Part shown: one piece after another, positions 20,201-28,298 of the stretch
Layout: each line of letters begins with the position of its first letter
Position numbering within the stretch: the first letter of the stretch is position 1
Translations under genes and position numbers: made by a program
Source of the DNA: Kurthia huakuii LAM0618
GTDB taxonomy: Bacteria > Bacillota > Bacilli > Bacillales_A > Planococcaceae
Assembly (NCBI RefSeq): GCF_000505545.1
Contig: NZ_AYTB01000008.1
Coordinates: 744,001-808,000 of the forward strand
DNA length: 64,000 nucleotides
Direction: 5' to 3'
The notes under the pieces: model-generated
Databases searched by the model: none
What the model saw: the letters and a program-made list of their open reading frames with translations, nothing else
What the model was told of the DNA's origin: nothing

Positions 20201-20277
20201 ATATAATCATTACGATCCTCGTAATAGCGTTGTTCTCCTGTATCATCTTTCTTAAAGAGTTTTTTTAAGAAACTCAT
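17263..20277 (-). CDS. sftA: DNA translocase SftA (FtsK/SpoIIIE family)
   Basis: A 1004-residue cytoplasmic DNA translocase. The first 550 residues are acidic, Gln/Pro-rich and low in complexity. The FtsK motor follows with Walker A GSTGSGKSVCIN, Walker B MVIIIDELADLM, and a C-terminal gamma winged-helix domain (QGQTSTSSIQSHFNIGYNRAARMID). There are no membrane helices, which distinguishes SftA from SpoIIIE. In B. subtilis SftA helps clear DNA from the division septum. The ATG at 20277 is preferred over the GTG nine bases upstream because of spacing to GTGAG. The linker holds ten consecutive Glu-Gln pairs from a hexanucleotide repeat. Confidence 0.95.
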   Translation of the reverse strand: MSFLKKLFKKDDTGEQRYYEDRNDYIDESYEYYDEQQADPEYQAYDTPEMPVTKQQPPQQPVLEDVYTDVYDAPETQSPFFQEQTMPVQEPVYHKPPADYSPFGQQPQGLIRTVQRVSRERYNPFTETGVAPEIRKPRVQHVAPVEPPQPKPKFQPQFEQKKQDPIKPPVKAAHELYVAPKQTFGEEAPAKKKFEPMNVPSPIYGFQEPPKRPIVTVEHVEAQRELVRTLNDKKPIEIKSSEEMLKKVELRHEEEQPPLDLAEPISKDVENITLVTSARKEQVVEIVEQEQPTTTMVQEPIAEASQQTLEQAIALMDQGIEQPVTHGQAPSIEQALVEELTVAEREVEEASIVEDIEAIKELAEVIEEIEPNRQAEAVIEEAAEVLAEEQVPEAFLTHVEKARPFNVVLLPSEKKKMQQPEKAAELKKLLPTSPLRPTITVNSYKKEDPISNHEVYPSTIERIVPQTSNVVTLEQEQEQEQEQEQEQEQEQEQFTNEELVTVDIVDDINNVQGEAPSAEAVKLVMEEMPEVYVQPNTMHAMSFLNPPVEQLEDVAWMDMQAERLVQALKDFQIDAEIENVTQGPTVTQFQLKVGQGVKLTKITNLADNLKLELAAHDIRIEAPIPGKSLVGIEIPNQVKRPVRLAEITETTQFLQSEAPLEVALGLGLTGQPVTFDLADMPHGLIAGSTGSGKSVCINSIIISLLLKASPQDVKLMLIDPKMVELAVYEDIPHLVSPVITDVKAATAALSWAVEEMERRYTLFHEHRVRHISRYNEMMEHKRAFAQKMPYMVIIIDELADLMMQAPQDVEDAICRLTQKARACGIHLVVATQRPSVDVITGLIKSNIPTRIAFAVASNIDSRTILDSQGAERLLGRGDMLYLASGTNSPVRLQGTFVTDEEIEAVTDYVRSLGEPRFLFQPEELVKKADRLEKQDELFEAVCRHIVEQGQTSTSSIQSHFNIGYNRAARMIDSLEEMNYISESRTGNKKRDVYLTESAVFELFG
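18801..18859. repeat. GCTCTT hexanucleotide repeat within sftA
   Basis: Nine perfect GCTCTT units plus GCTCT are read on the minus strand as alternating Glu-Gln codons. Unit length is two codons, so slippage changes linker length without a frameshift. Confidence 0.95.
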
Positions 20278-20473
20278 GTTGATCACTCACTTCCAATTGA
20301 ATTCCCTTCATTTTACCAATAATAAATGAAGAGGTGCAATGAACACCCTACTATTCAGCGTAAAATGGCTATTTTTCAATATGTACTTTAGCCCTTAGGA
20401 CTCAGTTCGTTCATTGTGTTGCCTCAAAATAAAAAACCGCGCACAAGGCACGGTTTCGTTACTTATGTGTTGT

Positions 20474-21085
20474 TTACGCGTGGAATGGAGCGCCCACTTC
20501 TACATTATCTTCTAAAATAAGAATACCACGTACTTGTGGTGCGTTTGGAATGTCTAGCTCGCGTGCTGAGCACATCATACCATATGATTCAACGCCGCGT
20601 AGTTTTGATTCTACGATAACGGTCCCTGATGGCATTACAGCGCCAATTTTAGCTACGACAACTTTTTGTCCTTCTGCAACATTCGGTGCGCCACATACGA
20701 TTTGTAATGGTGCTGCTTCATCAACTTGCACTTGGCAAATGTGTAATTTATCTGCATCTGGATGATCTGCGATTTCTAAAACATGACCTACAACAAACTT
20801 CGGTGTTAAATCCACATCTAAATCTAATGATGCTCCGCATGTTGTAAGTGCTGCTTTTAATGTGTCAACGAATTCTTCTGATAGTTCAACGTTTCCATTG
20901 ATGCCATCTAAATTCATATAGGCTGACGCATTAAATAAATTGAAGGCTTTCACTTCACCTGTAGCGCCTTCTTTTACAAACACAACATCACCGTGGCGTT
21001 CAAGCTCTACTTTCACGACTGGTTCCGTTGTTAATTGTACTAATAAAGTGTCGCCCACATGTGGCTTATTGTAAGATACGATCAT
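20474..21085 (-). CDS. ytpR: YtpR family tRNA-binding domain protein
   Basis: A 203-residue protein with an N-terminal DUF4479-like region (about 1-90) and a C-terminal OB-fold tRNA-binding domain of the EMAP/CsaA/PheT type (FVVGHVLEIADHPDADKLHICQVQVD, about 98-200). It resembles the N-terminal part of the PheRS beta subunit, but stands alone; the function is unknown. Overlaps ytpQ by four bases (ATGA), so the two are coupled. The order ytpP-ytpQ-ytpR-sftA is that of B. subtilis. Confidence 0.88.
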   Translation of the reverse strand: MIVSYNKPHVGDTLLVQLTTEPVVKVELERHGDVVFVKEGATGEVKAFNLFNASAYMNLDGINGNVELSEEFVDTLKAALTTCGASLDLDVDLTPKFVVGHVLEIADHPDADKLHICQVQVDEAAPLQIVCGAPNVAEGQKVVVAKIGAVMPSGTVIVESKLRGVESYGMMCSARELDIPNAPQVRGILILEDNVEVGAPFHA

Positions 21086-21891
21086 TTTTTGTCCTCTTCC
21101 TTTTTTCGATTCTTTGCCATGATAAAAATAGGCTCTAATTTGCCATCTTCATAAATAAATGATAGTGACGTAATTGGTACTGTTCCTACCGAGAAGAAAT
21201 GCATTGTCATTTGTGCAAGCACATCATACCCCGTTGGATTTTGAATATCAGCAATAATTAATACGTCTTGATGAGGTACTGCTACCGCCATCTCTCCTTT
21301 TATCTTACCACGCATTTCACGTAAAAAGGATTCATTTAATAAACGACTTGCATCATATCCATCATTTTCGTTTAAAAAATAAAAAATATTCCCAGCAACT
21401 TCGTCTTTTTTAACGTTTGTAGAAAGTTCGCGCACTTTAAAACGAGCCGCTTCTTTCATCGTTGCTTCGTCTAATTGAAGTTTCGCCAGCATATCTGTGT
21501 CGATTAAACGATATGTTCGACCTAAATCCAGCGCATAATAAATCAGCGTTTCTGCCGTATGTTCTGTCGTAATAAAATCAAAACCTTCTTTTGATTTTTT
21601 CGGGAATGACCCTGAACGAATAACAGGATAAATCGCTGCTGTATTTTCAAAACCTTGTTGTTCTTGCGCCATCGCTTTAAACGTCTCATCGATGGTATAA
21701 ACAACCTCATCAATAGCGCTTTCACCACGCTCATCATATTTTGCTAGCGTGTCACCTAATGTCATATCTAGGCCTTTGCCTAACAGCTTATGTTCGAGGC
21801 GTAATTTATTTGTTTTTTCTTCTAATTGCCAAGTGTATTGTTCTTCACCTAAGCGTTGTTTTAAAATTTGGATGAGTTCGTTTGCTTTCAC
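21082..21891 (-). CDS. ytpQ: YtpQ, DUF1444 protein
   Basis: A 269-residue cytoplasmic protein of the DUF1444 family, conserved in Bacillales and of unknown function. No signal peptide, membrane segment or catalytic motif is evident; IIADIQNPTGYDVLAQM near residue 215 and the lysine-rich tail are typical. The start is GTG after AAAGGA. It lies 15 bases downstream of ytpP and overlaps ytpR by ATGA. Confidence 0.85.
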   Translation of the reverse strand: MKANELIQILKQRLGEEQYTWQLEEKTNKLRLEHKLLGKGLDMTLGDTLAKYDERGESAIDEVVYTIDETFKAMAQEQQGFENTAAIYPVIRSGSFPKKSKEGFDFITTEHTAETLIYYALDLGRTYRLIDTDMLAKLQLDEATMKEAARFKVRELSTNVKKDEVAGNIFYFLNENDGYDASRLLNESFLREMRGKIKGEMAVAVPHQDVLIIADIQNPTGYDVLAQMTMHFFSVGTVPITSLSFIYEDGKLEPIFIMAKNRKKEEDKK

Positions 21892-21906
21892 GTCATCAGT
21901 CCTTTT

Positions 21907-22218
21907 CTATTGTTTCGTTAAAAATGCTTCAATTTCAGCGTGCGTTTTACGGTCTTTTGAGACGAAGCGTCCTGTCTCTGTTCCGTGGTCAAATGCTAAG
22001 AAACTTGGAATTCCAAAAATATCATGATTGACGCAAAGGTCGATGTAATCATCGCGGTCCACATAAATAAATTGCATAGCAGCAAACTTCGCTTCTACTT
22101 CTGGCATAAATGGATCGATAAAGCGGCAGTCTGGGCACCAATCTGCTGAAAAAACAAATACCACTTTTTCATTATTTTTTAATTGTTCAAATTGCTCAAC
22201 TGATTGTAATTTTTCCAT
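21907..22218 (-). CDS. ytpP: Thioredoxin-like protein YtpP
   Basis: A 103-residue thioredoxin-fold protein with the active site WCPDC (residues 27-31), where canonical thioredoxin has WCGPC, and the cis-Pro segment FGIPSF. Probably a cytoplasmic disulfide reductase; some YtpP proteins act on bacillithiol mixed disulfides, but the substrate cannot be read from sequence. First gene of the ytpPQR cluster, starting with an ATG after AAAGGAG. Confidence 0.85.
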   Translation of the reverse strand: MEKLQSVEQFEQLKNNEKVVFVFSADWCPDCRFIDPFMPEVEAKFAAMQFIYVDRDDYIDLCVNHDIFGIPSFLAFDHGTETGRFVSKDRKTHAEIEAFLTKQ

Positions 22219-22298
22219 TTCTCATTCTCCTTTAATCGCGTACAGTTATTTACCTTTTCTAGTTTAATCGTAACATTGTTCATTCGCAAAGAAAGTGC

Positions 22299-22817
22299 TT
22301 AATGCTTTTCAAAATACATATATTGCCCAACTAACAGCGTTAAAATATGCTCAAACATTTCTTGACGGTCGACATAACCATTTGTAAACACGCCGATTGC
22401 TCCTGCATGTTCACGCGTATTCGCCTGCTGCACATACGCATCCATAATAGGTCCTAGCTCATGACCTCGTTGAATTTCGGTCGCGAGTTCTACCGGTAGT
22501 GGAATTTGAGCACCCGCTGCCGTATAAATAGCGCCTTCTCTTGTAGCAAGTGCCGCCCAGTTGCATAAGTACATGACGCCATTAAGCATTTTAACGCCAC
22601 CTTCTAAGCCAAATCCTAGCTGTGCATCGCTTGTAGCAAGCGTTGCCTGCGCACGATTTATCGCTCCTTGGCGCGTTTCTTCATCAGACATCGGTTGGTC
22701 TGCCACATTTGAAGCTACATTAAGCGCTTCAAATTGAACATTGTCTATGTAACACTCTACTACTTTTTGTACTGCTGCTGTTTTTGCTCGATTTTTTGTT
22801 CCGATTGCGATGTTCAT
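22299..22817 (-). CDS. DUF84 / YjjX-type inosine-xanthosine triphosphatase
   Basis: A 172-residue protein beginning MNIAIGTKNRAKTAAVQ, the signature of the DUF84 (YjjX) family of house-cleaning NTPases related to ITPase, which hydrolyse non-canonical purine nucleotides such as ITP and XTP. DEETRQGAINRA and GFGLEGGV are the other conserved blocks. The ATG at 22817 lies six bases after GGGGGA; a longer frame exists upstream but runs through the ytoP terminator. It follows ytoP on the same strand. Confidence 0.82.
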   Translation of the reverse strand: MNIAIGTKNRAKTAAVQKVVECYIDNVQFEALNVASNVADQPMSDEETRQGAINRAQATLATSDAQLGFGLEGGVKMLNGVMYLCNWAALATREGAIYTAAGAQIPLPVELATEIQRGHELGPIMDAYVQQANTREHAGAIGVFTNGYVDRQEMFEHILTLLVGQYMYFEKH

Positions 22818-22831
22818 TGTCATTCCCCCAC

Positions 22832-22866
22832 AAAAAAATACCGACTTCATCACAAGATAAAGTCGG
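22832..22866 (-). terminator. Terminator of ytoP
   Basis: CCGACTT and AAGTCGG form a 7-bp stem followed on the minus strand by TATTTTTTT. Confidence 0.75.
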
Positions 22867-22881
22867 AATGTATTCAAATTA

Positions 22882-23952
22882 TTATTGACCTAAAATTGTT
22901 TTTACAGTTGATGCATCCGCCGCTCGTACTAATGCGACAATTAATTCCTTCGCTGCATCGATATCATCGGTATTAATAATTGATGCATGTGAATGAATAT
23001 AGCGTGAACAAATACCAATAACTGAACTTGGAACACCGTCATTTGAAATGTGTACATTCCCAGCATCTGTACCACCTGGTGATACAAAATATTGATATGG
23101 GATATTATTTGATTCGGCTGTATCTAAAATAAATTCGCGCATCCCTTTATGCGTCACCATCGTGCGATCAAAAATGCGCAGTAGCGGTCCCCTACCTAGT
23201 TGGCCAAATTGCGTTTTATCGCCTGTTGCATCATTTGCCGGACTTGCATCCAACGCAAAAAACAAATCGGGTTTAATCATATTCGCCGATACTTTTGCGC
23301 CGCGTAGTCCAACTTCTTCCATCACATTTGCGCCTGCATATAATGTATTTGGCAATTTTTCACCATGTACTTCTTTCATCAATTCTAACGCTAAACCACA
23401 GCCATAACGATTATCCCACGCTTTGGCCATAATTTTTTTCGGATTTGCCATCACTTGAAACTTGCTATCTGGAATGATTGATTGACCTGGAATAATGCCC
23501 ATCGATAGCGCATCGTCGCAATCATCGGCACCAATATCAATTAACATATTTTTAATTTCCATCGGTTTATTGCGCTGTTCTGCTGACAATAAATGTGGCG
23601 GTACAGATGCAATAACACCTGGAATTGGGCCATTATTTGTGTAGACAAGCACGCGCTGTGCAAGCATCACCTGATTTGACCAACCGCCTAATGTTTGAAA
23701 GCGTAGCATCCCATTGTCCGTAATTTGTGTCACCATAAAAGCAACTTCATCCATATGTCCAGCTACTAAAATTTTAGGCGTATGTTCTTCGCCATGTTTC
23801 ACACCGAAAATACCACCTAAATTATCTTGGACAATTTCATCTGAATATTGTTCTAATTGCGCACGCATATAAGCGCGTACAGCATGTTCATTGCCTGGAG
23901 CCCCCGGTAATTCAGTTAAAGTTTTAAACATATCTAACGTTTGTTGATTCAA
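22882..23952 (-). CDS. ytoP: M42 family aminopeptidase YtoP (TTG start)
   Basis: A 356-residue metallo-aminopeptidase of the M42 (glutamyl aminopeptidase/deblocking) family. Zinc ligands are suggested by [33 protein letters not shown] and the terminal [10 protein letters not shown]. The proposed start is the TTG at 23952, eight bases after GGGGAGG; an ATG 36 bases upstream would place the ribosome-binding site inside the gene and add residues not seen in homologues. Cytoplasmic peptide turnover is the likely role. Confidence 0.9.
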   Translation of the reverse strand: MNQQTLDMFKTLTELPGAPGNEHAVRAYMRAQLEQYSDEIVQDNLGGIFGVKHGEEHTPKILVAGHMDEVAFMVTQITDNGMLRFQTLGGWSNQVMLAQRVLVYTNNGPIPGVIASVPPHLLSAEQRNKPMEIKNMLIDIGADDCDDALSMGIIPGQSIIPDSKFQVMANPKKIMAKAWDNRYGCGLALELMKEVHGEKLPNTLYAGANVMEEVGLRGAKVSANMIKPDLFFALDASPANDATGDKTQFGQLGRGPLLRIFDRTMVTHKGMREFILDTAESNNIPYQYFVSPGGTDAGNVHISNDGVPSSVIGICSRYIHSHASIINTDDIDAAKELIVALVRAADASTVKTILGQ

Positions 23953-24190
23953 CGGAAATTCCTCCCCTTTTAGATCCGTATAGAACATGCACTACAGCAA
24001 AATTCTATATCATACACTTCTATTGTAGCTTTCTATTACTTGAATTGCTACATTACTATTTCGTTTCTCGTGATAATTCAAAACTTTTCTAAAACTGAAT
24101 TATAATTCACAGCTCTCGTTATTTTCTATTGACACTTCTTTTCGTTCATATGATACACTATAGGTATAGTTAAATTAAGGGGGAAAACCA

Positions 24191-24505
24191 ATGAAATTAC
24201 GTGACTTTTTAGTTGGCGTTGCAACTGGTGTTGCCGCTGCATACGTGCTTAAAGAAGCTTCTACACGTGTAAATCCAAACCGCAATCCTAACTCTGTTCT
24301 TGAAGATATTAAAAATCAATTCAAACAAGAAGGTCCAATCGATGGTTCTTGGATCTACATGCAACCAGAAACATTCAAAAAAGAAAATATTTCAATCCCT
24401 GTTTACAAAGGCGGCATCTCTCGCGTAGAAGATGGCGAACAAGTAAACTTCGAATTCGCTGCTGATGCAAAAAGCGGTGCAATCGTTGACTTAGTACGCG
24501 TTTAA
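24191..24505 (+). CDS. Small PepSY-like protein (YtzB type)
   Basis: A 104-residue protein with an N-terminal hydrophobic stretch (about residues 5-21, FLVGVATGVAAAYVL) followed by a PepSY/YpeB-like domain ending in GAIVDLVRV. It resembles B. subtilis YtzB, a small protein of unknown function next to ytoP. PepSY domains are often peptidase inhibitors, and the gene is divergent from the ytoP aminopeptidase, but a functional link is only inference. The codon use is strongly biased, suggesting good expression. A TTGACA lies at about 24129-24134, with a weak -10. Confidence 0.65.
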   Translation: MKLRDFLVGVATGVAAAYVLKEASTRVNPNRNPNSVLEDIKNQFKQEGPIDGSWIYMQPETFKKENISIPVYKGGISRVEDGEQVNFEFAADAKSGAIVDLVRV

Positions 24506-24514
24506 TCGCTACAT

Positions 24515-24552
24515 AAAAAGGAATCGTGCTTCTCGCACGATTCCTTTTTTTA
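24515..24552. terminator. Bidirectional terminator between PepSY-like gene and ytnP
   Basis: AAAAAGGAATCGTGC and GCACGATTCCTTTTTT pair over 15 bases. Confidence 0.85.
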
Positions 24553-24555
24553 TAT

Positions 24556-25416
24556 TTAAATGCCATATTCGCTATGCGTTACAGGCACTTCCTCCAACAC
24601 TTCTTTCCCTGTCGGATCCCATTTAATAACGCGATGGAAATTATCGTGGTAGAACGAGACAAAATAACCGCGCTCTAAAATTTCGTTCGTTAAACGTTCT
24701 TTTGCAAATACCGATGTCATTGGGTAGTCATCATAGGCCATTACCCATAATGGATTTTGATGAGCCGTTGTCGCCAAAATATCGCCCATATGAATTAATG
24801 TATCGCCTTGTTGTTCAAAACGAATTACGGCATGACCATCACTATGCCCGCCCGTATGTTCCATCGTAATGCCCGGCACAACTTCAAATGTGTCGCTAAA
24901 TGTTTTCACTTGATTTTGAATTGGCTCCCAGTTTTCACGCCAATAAGTCGCCTTCGAACGAATATTTGGATTGCGTAATTCATTCCATTCGACTTCTGAC
25001 ACGTAAATCGTTGCATTTTTAAATACCGATACGAGCTCGTCATCCTCATAGCACGTTAAACCACTCGCATGGTCAAAGTGCATATGTGTCATTAGCACAA
25101 CATCAATATCATCAGCTGTTAAACCAAGTGTATGTAAGCTGTCATTAATATGCGACTCACGCGTTACACCAAAGTTACGTTTTTGTTTATCATTTAATTT
25201 ACCACTACCAATCCCTGAATCCACTAAATAATTTGTATCCCCATACTGTACTAAAATCGGGTGCGTTGGTAGCGGAATTTGATTGCTCTCATTTACTTCA
25301 TATTTACGCGTCCATAATGGCTTTGGTACAACGCCAAACATCGCTCCCCCATCTAGCCATGTCATACCGCCATCTAACCATGTGAAACGCATATCGTGAA
25401 ATTGAAATTTATCCAT
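24556..25416 (-). CDS. ytnP: Metallo-beta-lactamase-fold lactonase YtnP
   Basis: A 286-residue metallo-beta-lactamase-fold hydrolase with the zinc motif THMHFDHASG (HxHxDH) near residue 111 and a downstream HTGGHSDGH and MGDI. B. subtilis YtnP is reported as a quorum-quenching lactonase, and the neighbours (trmB next) are the same as there. The near-duplicate FTWLDGGMTWLDGGAMFGV at the N-terminus is a family trait, since YtnP has a similar doubled WL-GG block. The substrate in this organism is unknown. Confidence 0.88.
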   Translation of the reverse strand: MDKFQFHDMRFTWLDGGMTWLDGGAMFGVVPKPLWTRKYEVNESNQIPLPTHPILVQYGDTNYLVDSGIGSGKLNDKQKRNFGVTRESHINDSLHTLGLTADDIDVVLMTHMHFDHASGLTCYEDDELVSVFKNATIYVSEVEWNELRNPNIRSKATYWRENWEPIQNQVKTFSDTFEVVPGITMEHTGGHSDGHAVIRFEQQGDTLIHMGDILATTAHQNPLWVMAYDDYPMTSVFAKERLTNEILERGYFVSFYHDNFHRVIKWDPTGKEVLEEVPVTHSEYGI

Positions 25417-25501
25417 TTACGTGTCCCCCTTTGTCGAAATTACAGTTTAATCGTAACATATTCGGCCATAAAATAGAATATCTTTACATTTCTTTTAAAG
25501 T

Positions 25502-25544
25502 AAAAAAAGTAGCAATCACAAATTAACGTGATTACTACTTTTTT
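25502..25544 (-). terminator. Terminator of trmB
   Basis: AAAAAAGTAG...ATCAC pairs with GTGAT...CTACTTTTTT, read on the minus strand with a T run. Confidence 0.75.
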
Positions 25545-25563
25545 GCTAAAACCGTTCAGCACT

Positions 25564-26214
25564 TTATTTTTTTGTCATAAATTGTGCTTCTAAACGATAA
25601 ATCGGTTGCCCTTTAGATGAAAACTTCTCTTCATATTCGGTCATGATGTTATCTTCAACATCATCATTGTGTAAATCTAATGATACTAAGTTTAATTTCA
25701 TACCATAATCTGTCAAGCTCATTAATGAAAATTCAAATAACCCACGATTATCTGTTTTAAAATGAATTTCTCCATTATCGACTAACACATGTTCATACAA
25801 TCCTAAGAAATTTGCATGTGTTAAACGGCGTTTTGCATGACGCGTTTTTGGCCATGGATCTGAGAAGTTTAAATAAACACGATCCACATCACCTTTTGCA
25901 AAATATTCCTCTAATTTAGAACCATTAACATTTAATAAGCGTAGGTTTTCTGGTTGTCCAGAATCTACTGCTTTTTTCGCAGCAATAACGATAACGCTAT
26001 CAAATAATTCAATTCCAATATAGTTAATGTGTGGGTTTGCTTTCGCCATTCCAGTAATAAATTGACCTTTACCTGTTCCTACTTCAATGTGAAGTGGGTT
26101 ATCATTACCGAATAATTCATTCCAGCGACCTTTATAATCTTCTGGGTTTGGCACGACTAAATCTTGATGATCATTTAAATAATCTTCTGCCCAAGGTTTG
26201 TTACGTAATCTCAA
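25564..26214 (-). CDS. trmB: tRNA (guanine-N7-)-methyltransferase (TTG start)
   Basis: A 216-residue SAM-dependent methyltransferase making m7G46 in t[18 protein letters not shown] is the SAM-binding motif I (about residues 42-56) and [15 protein letters not shown] the TrmB signature (about 116-130). The first codon is TTG at 26214, preceded by GAGGAAAG at a suitable distance; the family N-terminus MRLRNKPWA begins exactly there. Standalone gene with its own terminator. Confidence 0.95.
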   Translation of the reverse strand: MRLRNKPWAEDYLNDHQDLVVPNPEDYKGRWNELFGNDNPLHIEVGTGKGQFITGMAKANPHINYIGIELFDSVIVIAAKKAVDSGQPENLRLLNVNGSKLEEYFAKGDVDRVYLNFSDPWPKTRHAKRRLTHANFLGLYEHVLVDNGEIHFKTDNRGLFEFSLMSLTDYGMKLNLVSLDLHNDDVEDNIMTEYEEKFSSKGQPIYRLEAQFMTKK

Positions 26215-26275
26215 CGTTCTTTCCTCATTTCTATAAGTTGCATTTCAACAATTCATTATTCAAGAAATTCAGCAA

Positions 26276-27193
26276 TTAGTCAAGCATGCGACGCGCCAAC
26301 CGAAATGATTGCGGCTGTATTTCAATGCGTACTACATCACTTGATTGCCCAATATCTTCACCATCTGCATGGCCTTGTATTGGCTCACTATACATAATTG
26401 TAAACGCATCTGCACTTATTTGTGAGACATGTTTTGTAAAAGCTAAATGTCGGCCTTTAAAAATCGTGCCAAATATCATTAACAATTTTAAACGTGATAA
26501 ATTTTCAACAATCGTTAATTCCAAGCGGCCATCATTTGTAATCGAATGCGGTGAAATTTTCATACCGCCCCCAATAAAAGGCTGATTGCTAACCGTTGTA
26601 ATCCAAACGTTTTTATAAACTTTACACGTAGCACCATGCGTAACCGTAACATCAAATGGTTTAAATGTTAATACTTCCTTCATAAGAAGGATGGCATACG
26701 TTAATTGACCTAGTCCAATACGATTTAACCAATTTTTTAGTGGCGTTCGATTTACTTCATAAACAATTTTTGCATCAACGCCATAACCAATATTGTTCAT
26801 GAACGAATGTTGATTATGCGCCATTAAAAGCCCGGTATCTTCTGTTGTAATAGAAGGTTTTACTAAAAAGCTCTCGATGTCAGCTGCTGTTGTAAACGCG
26901 CTAAACCCACGCCCAAAATCGTTACCAGAACCACCATTCATCACACCTATAATAATGTTGTCGTGACCTATAGCTCCTTGAATCGCTTCGTGAATCGTAC
27001 CATCACCACCAATAATGAGGCACAACTGCTTACCTTGAAACTGCGCAATTTTTTCGACAATAGCCGTTGCATGATGAGGTGCTTTTGTTGTATAGAAATG
27101 ATAGTCTGTTGTTAACGTAGCACAAACTGCTGCTCCCATTTTTTTTGCGCGTCCATTGCCTGCTCGTTCATTGACAATAATATGGAGCATCAT
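26276..27193 (-). CDS. Diacylglycerol kinase family lipid kinase (YtlR-like)
   Basis: A 305-residue protein of the DAGK/sphingosine kinase catalytic family. It opens with IIVNERAGNGRAKK, has the nucleotide-binding GGDGTIHEAIQG (about residues 62-73) and the GGSGNDFGRG motif, and ends with the beta-sandwich segment HADGED. Substrate not predictable: lipid, diacylglycerol or a related polyol. Its start overlaps the stop of the upstream unknown gene (ATGA), so the two are coupled. Confidence 0.85.
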   Translation of the reverse strand: MMLHIIVNERAGNGRAKKMGAAVCATLTTDYHFYTTKAPHHATAIVEKIAQFQGKQLCLIIGGDGTIHEAIQGAIGHDNIIIGVMNGGSGNDFGRGFSAFTTAADIESFLVKPSITTEDTGLLMAHNQHSFMNNIGYGVDAKIVYEVNRTPLKNWLNRIGLGQLTYAILLMKEVLTFKPFDVTVTHGATCKVYKNVWITTVSNQPFIGGGMKISPHSITNDGRLELTIVENLSRLKLLMIFGTIFKGRHLAFTKHVSQISADAFTIMYSEPIQGHADGEDIGQSSDVVRIEIQPQSFRLARRMLD

Positions 27194-28200
27194 AAATCAA
27201 ATTTTTCGACAGAATCTTTCGTTTTATACCAATCACCACGATTAAATGATGTCGTTTGTGAATGTTCTAATAATGCTTCTGCCGCTTTAAATTGTAAGTG
27301 CTTCATAGGTGATGCATTGCGCTTCCATTCTTCAAACCATGAGTCATAATGACGACGATCAACAATCTTAATATCATAAATCGACCCTGGGTAATCAATA
27401 TAACCATTGCGTGATAATAAAATACGGTGGATATCGAGTGAAACATCCGCTTCTTCAAAAATTTGCTGAACAACTTTTTCCATACGCTTTAAACTAATTA
27501 ATGGATTCAATACTTTTTTATCTTGTTCGCCAATTTTTTTCGTCCAGAAGCGCTCCTTGCTATCTCCGGTAAACGCCGCAACATCCTCTTCTTCAATCAA
27601 CTGAATCACATAACACTCCGTTGGTGCTAGCACGATGACACCCACTTCGATTGGTGCTTTCTTCAATTGTAAAATGGGGTCGTACAACACAAAATATGTA
27701 TCCGGTAACTTTTGTACAAGTGTACGGAGCCACGTATCACGTTGGTATTTAGGATCTAAATGCGACTTTTCACGCAACGTTGAACTTGCCCACTTTAATT
27801 GAAAATGAAAAAGTTGATCTAAGTACATACGCTTTAAATCGACTTCATTTTGCGGATTGTACAGCAATGTTGGATTGAAATTTAGCGTACTCGTTTCTTC
27901 TGGAATGACGTCGTCTGCAACATCCTCAAATTTTATAGTACTAGGGTCCTGTTCCCACGGATTATCCCACATCTCTTTTTCCTTGCGCTTAAACAGACGC
28001 TTAAATAAATTCGGCTTCTTTTCTTCCTGTTGGTCAATCATCATTTCTTCCAATTCAACTGCAGCATTACTATTCGCGCGCCATTCCTCATTCATACGTT
28101 TCCACTGCACATGCTTCAAGCGAACATATTGCGTTGGATATCGTTTGAGGTCAATTTGATAACGCGACACATAATCTTGTAATTTAATTAACTGTGCCAT
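27190..28200 (-). CDS. Conserved protein of unknown function, coupled to the lipid kinase
   Basis: A 336-residue soluble protein starting MAQLIKLQDYVSRYQ, seven bases after GGAGG. A basic linker (LFKRLFKRKEKEMWDNPW, about residues 65-82) separates an N-terminal helical part from a larger domain with CYVIQLIEEED and DIHRILLSRNGYIDYPGSIYDIKIVDRRHYDSWF near 265-298. That last region vaguely resembles NERD nuclease-related domains, but I cannot confirm it. It has no signal peptide or membrane span. Proteins beginning in this way are, to my recollection, widespread in Bacillales. Confidence 0.6.
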   Translation of the reverse strand: MAQLIKLQDYVSRYQIDLKRYPTQYVRLKHVQWKRMNEEWRANSNAAVELEEMMIDQQEEKKPNLFKRLFKRKEKEMWDNPWEQDPSTIKFEDVADDVIPEETSTLNFNPTLLYNPQNEVDLKRMYLDQLFHFQLKWASSTLREKSHLDPKYQRDTWLRTLVQKLPDTYFVLYDPILQLKKAPIEVGVIVLAPTECYVIQLIEEEDVAAFTGDSKERFWTKKIGEQDKKVLNPLISLKRMEKVVQQIFEEADVSLDIHRILLSRNGYIDYPGSIYDIKIVDRRHYDSWFEEWKRNASPMKHLQFKAAEALLEHSQTTSFNRGDWYKTKDSVEKFDL

Positions 28201-28223
28201 CCTTGCCCCTCCATCCTTCTCGA

Positions 28224-28262
28224 ACAAAAAGAAGCGATATTTTAATCGAATATCGCTTCTTC
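28224..28262 (-). terminator. Terminator of dat
   Basis: GAAGCGATATT and AATATCGCTTC form an 11-bp stem, followed on the minus strand by a T run. It lies between dat and the unknown gene downstream. Confidence 0.8.
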
Positions 28263-28298
28263 ATATGTGTATACATTGTAGTATATCGGATTTAATTG

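Noticed and set aside
24556-25416. The doubled TWLDGG block in YtnP as a recent tandem duplication
   Set aside because: B. subtilis YtnP has a similar pair at the same place, so it is a family feature.
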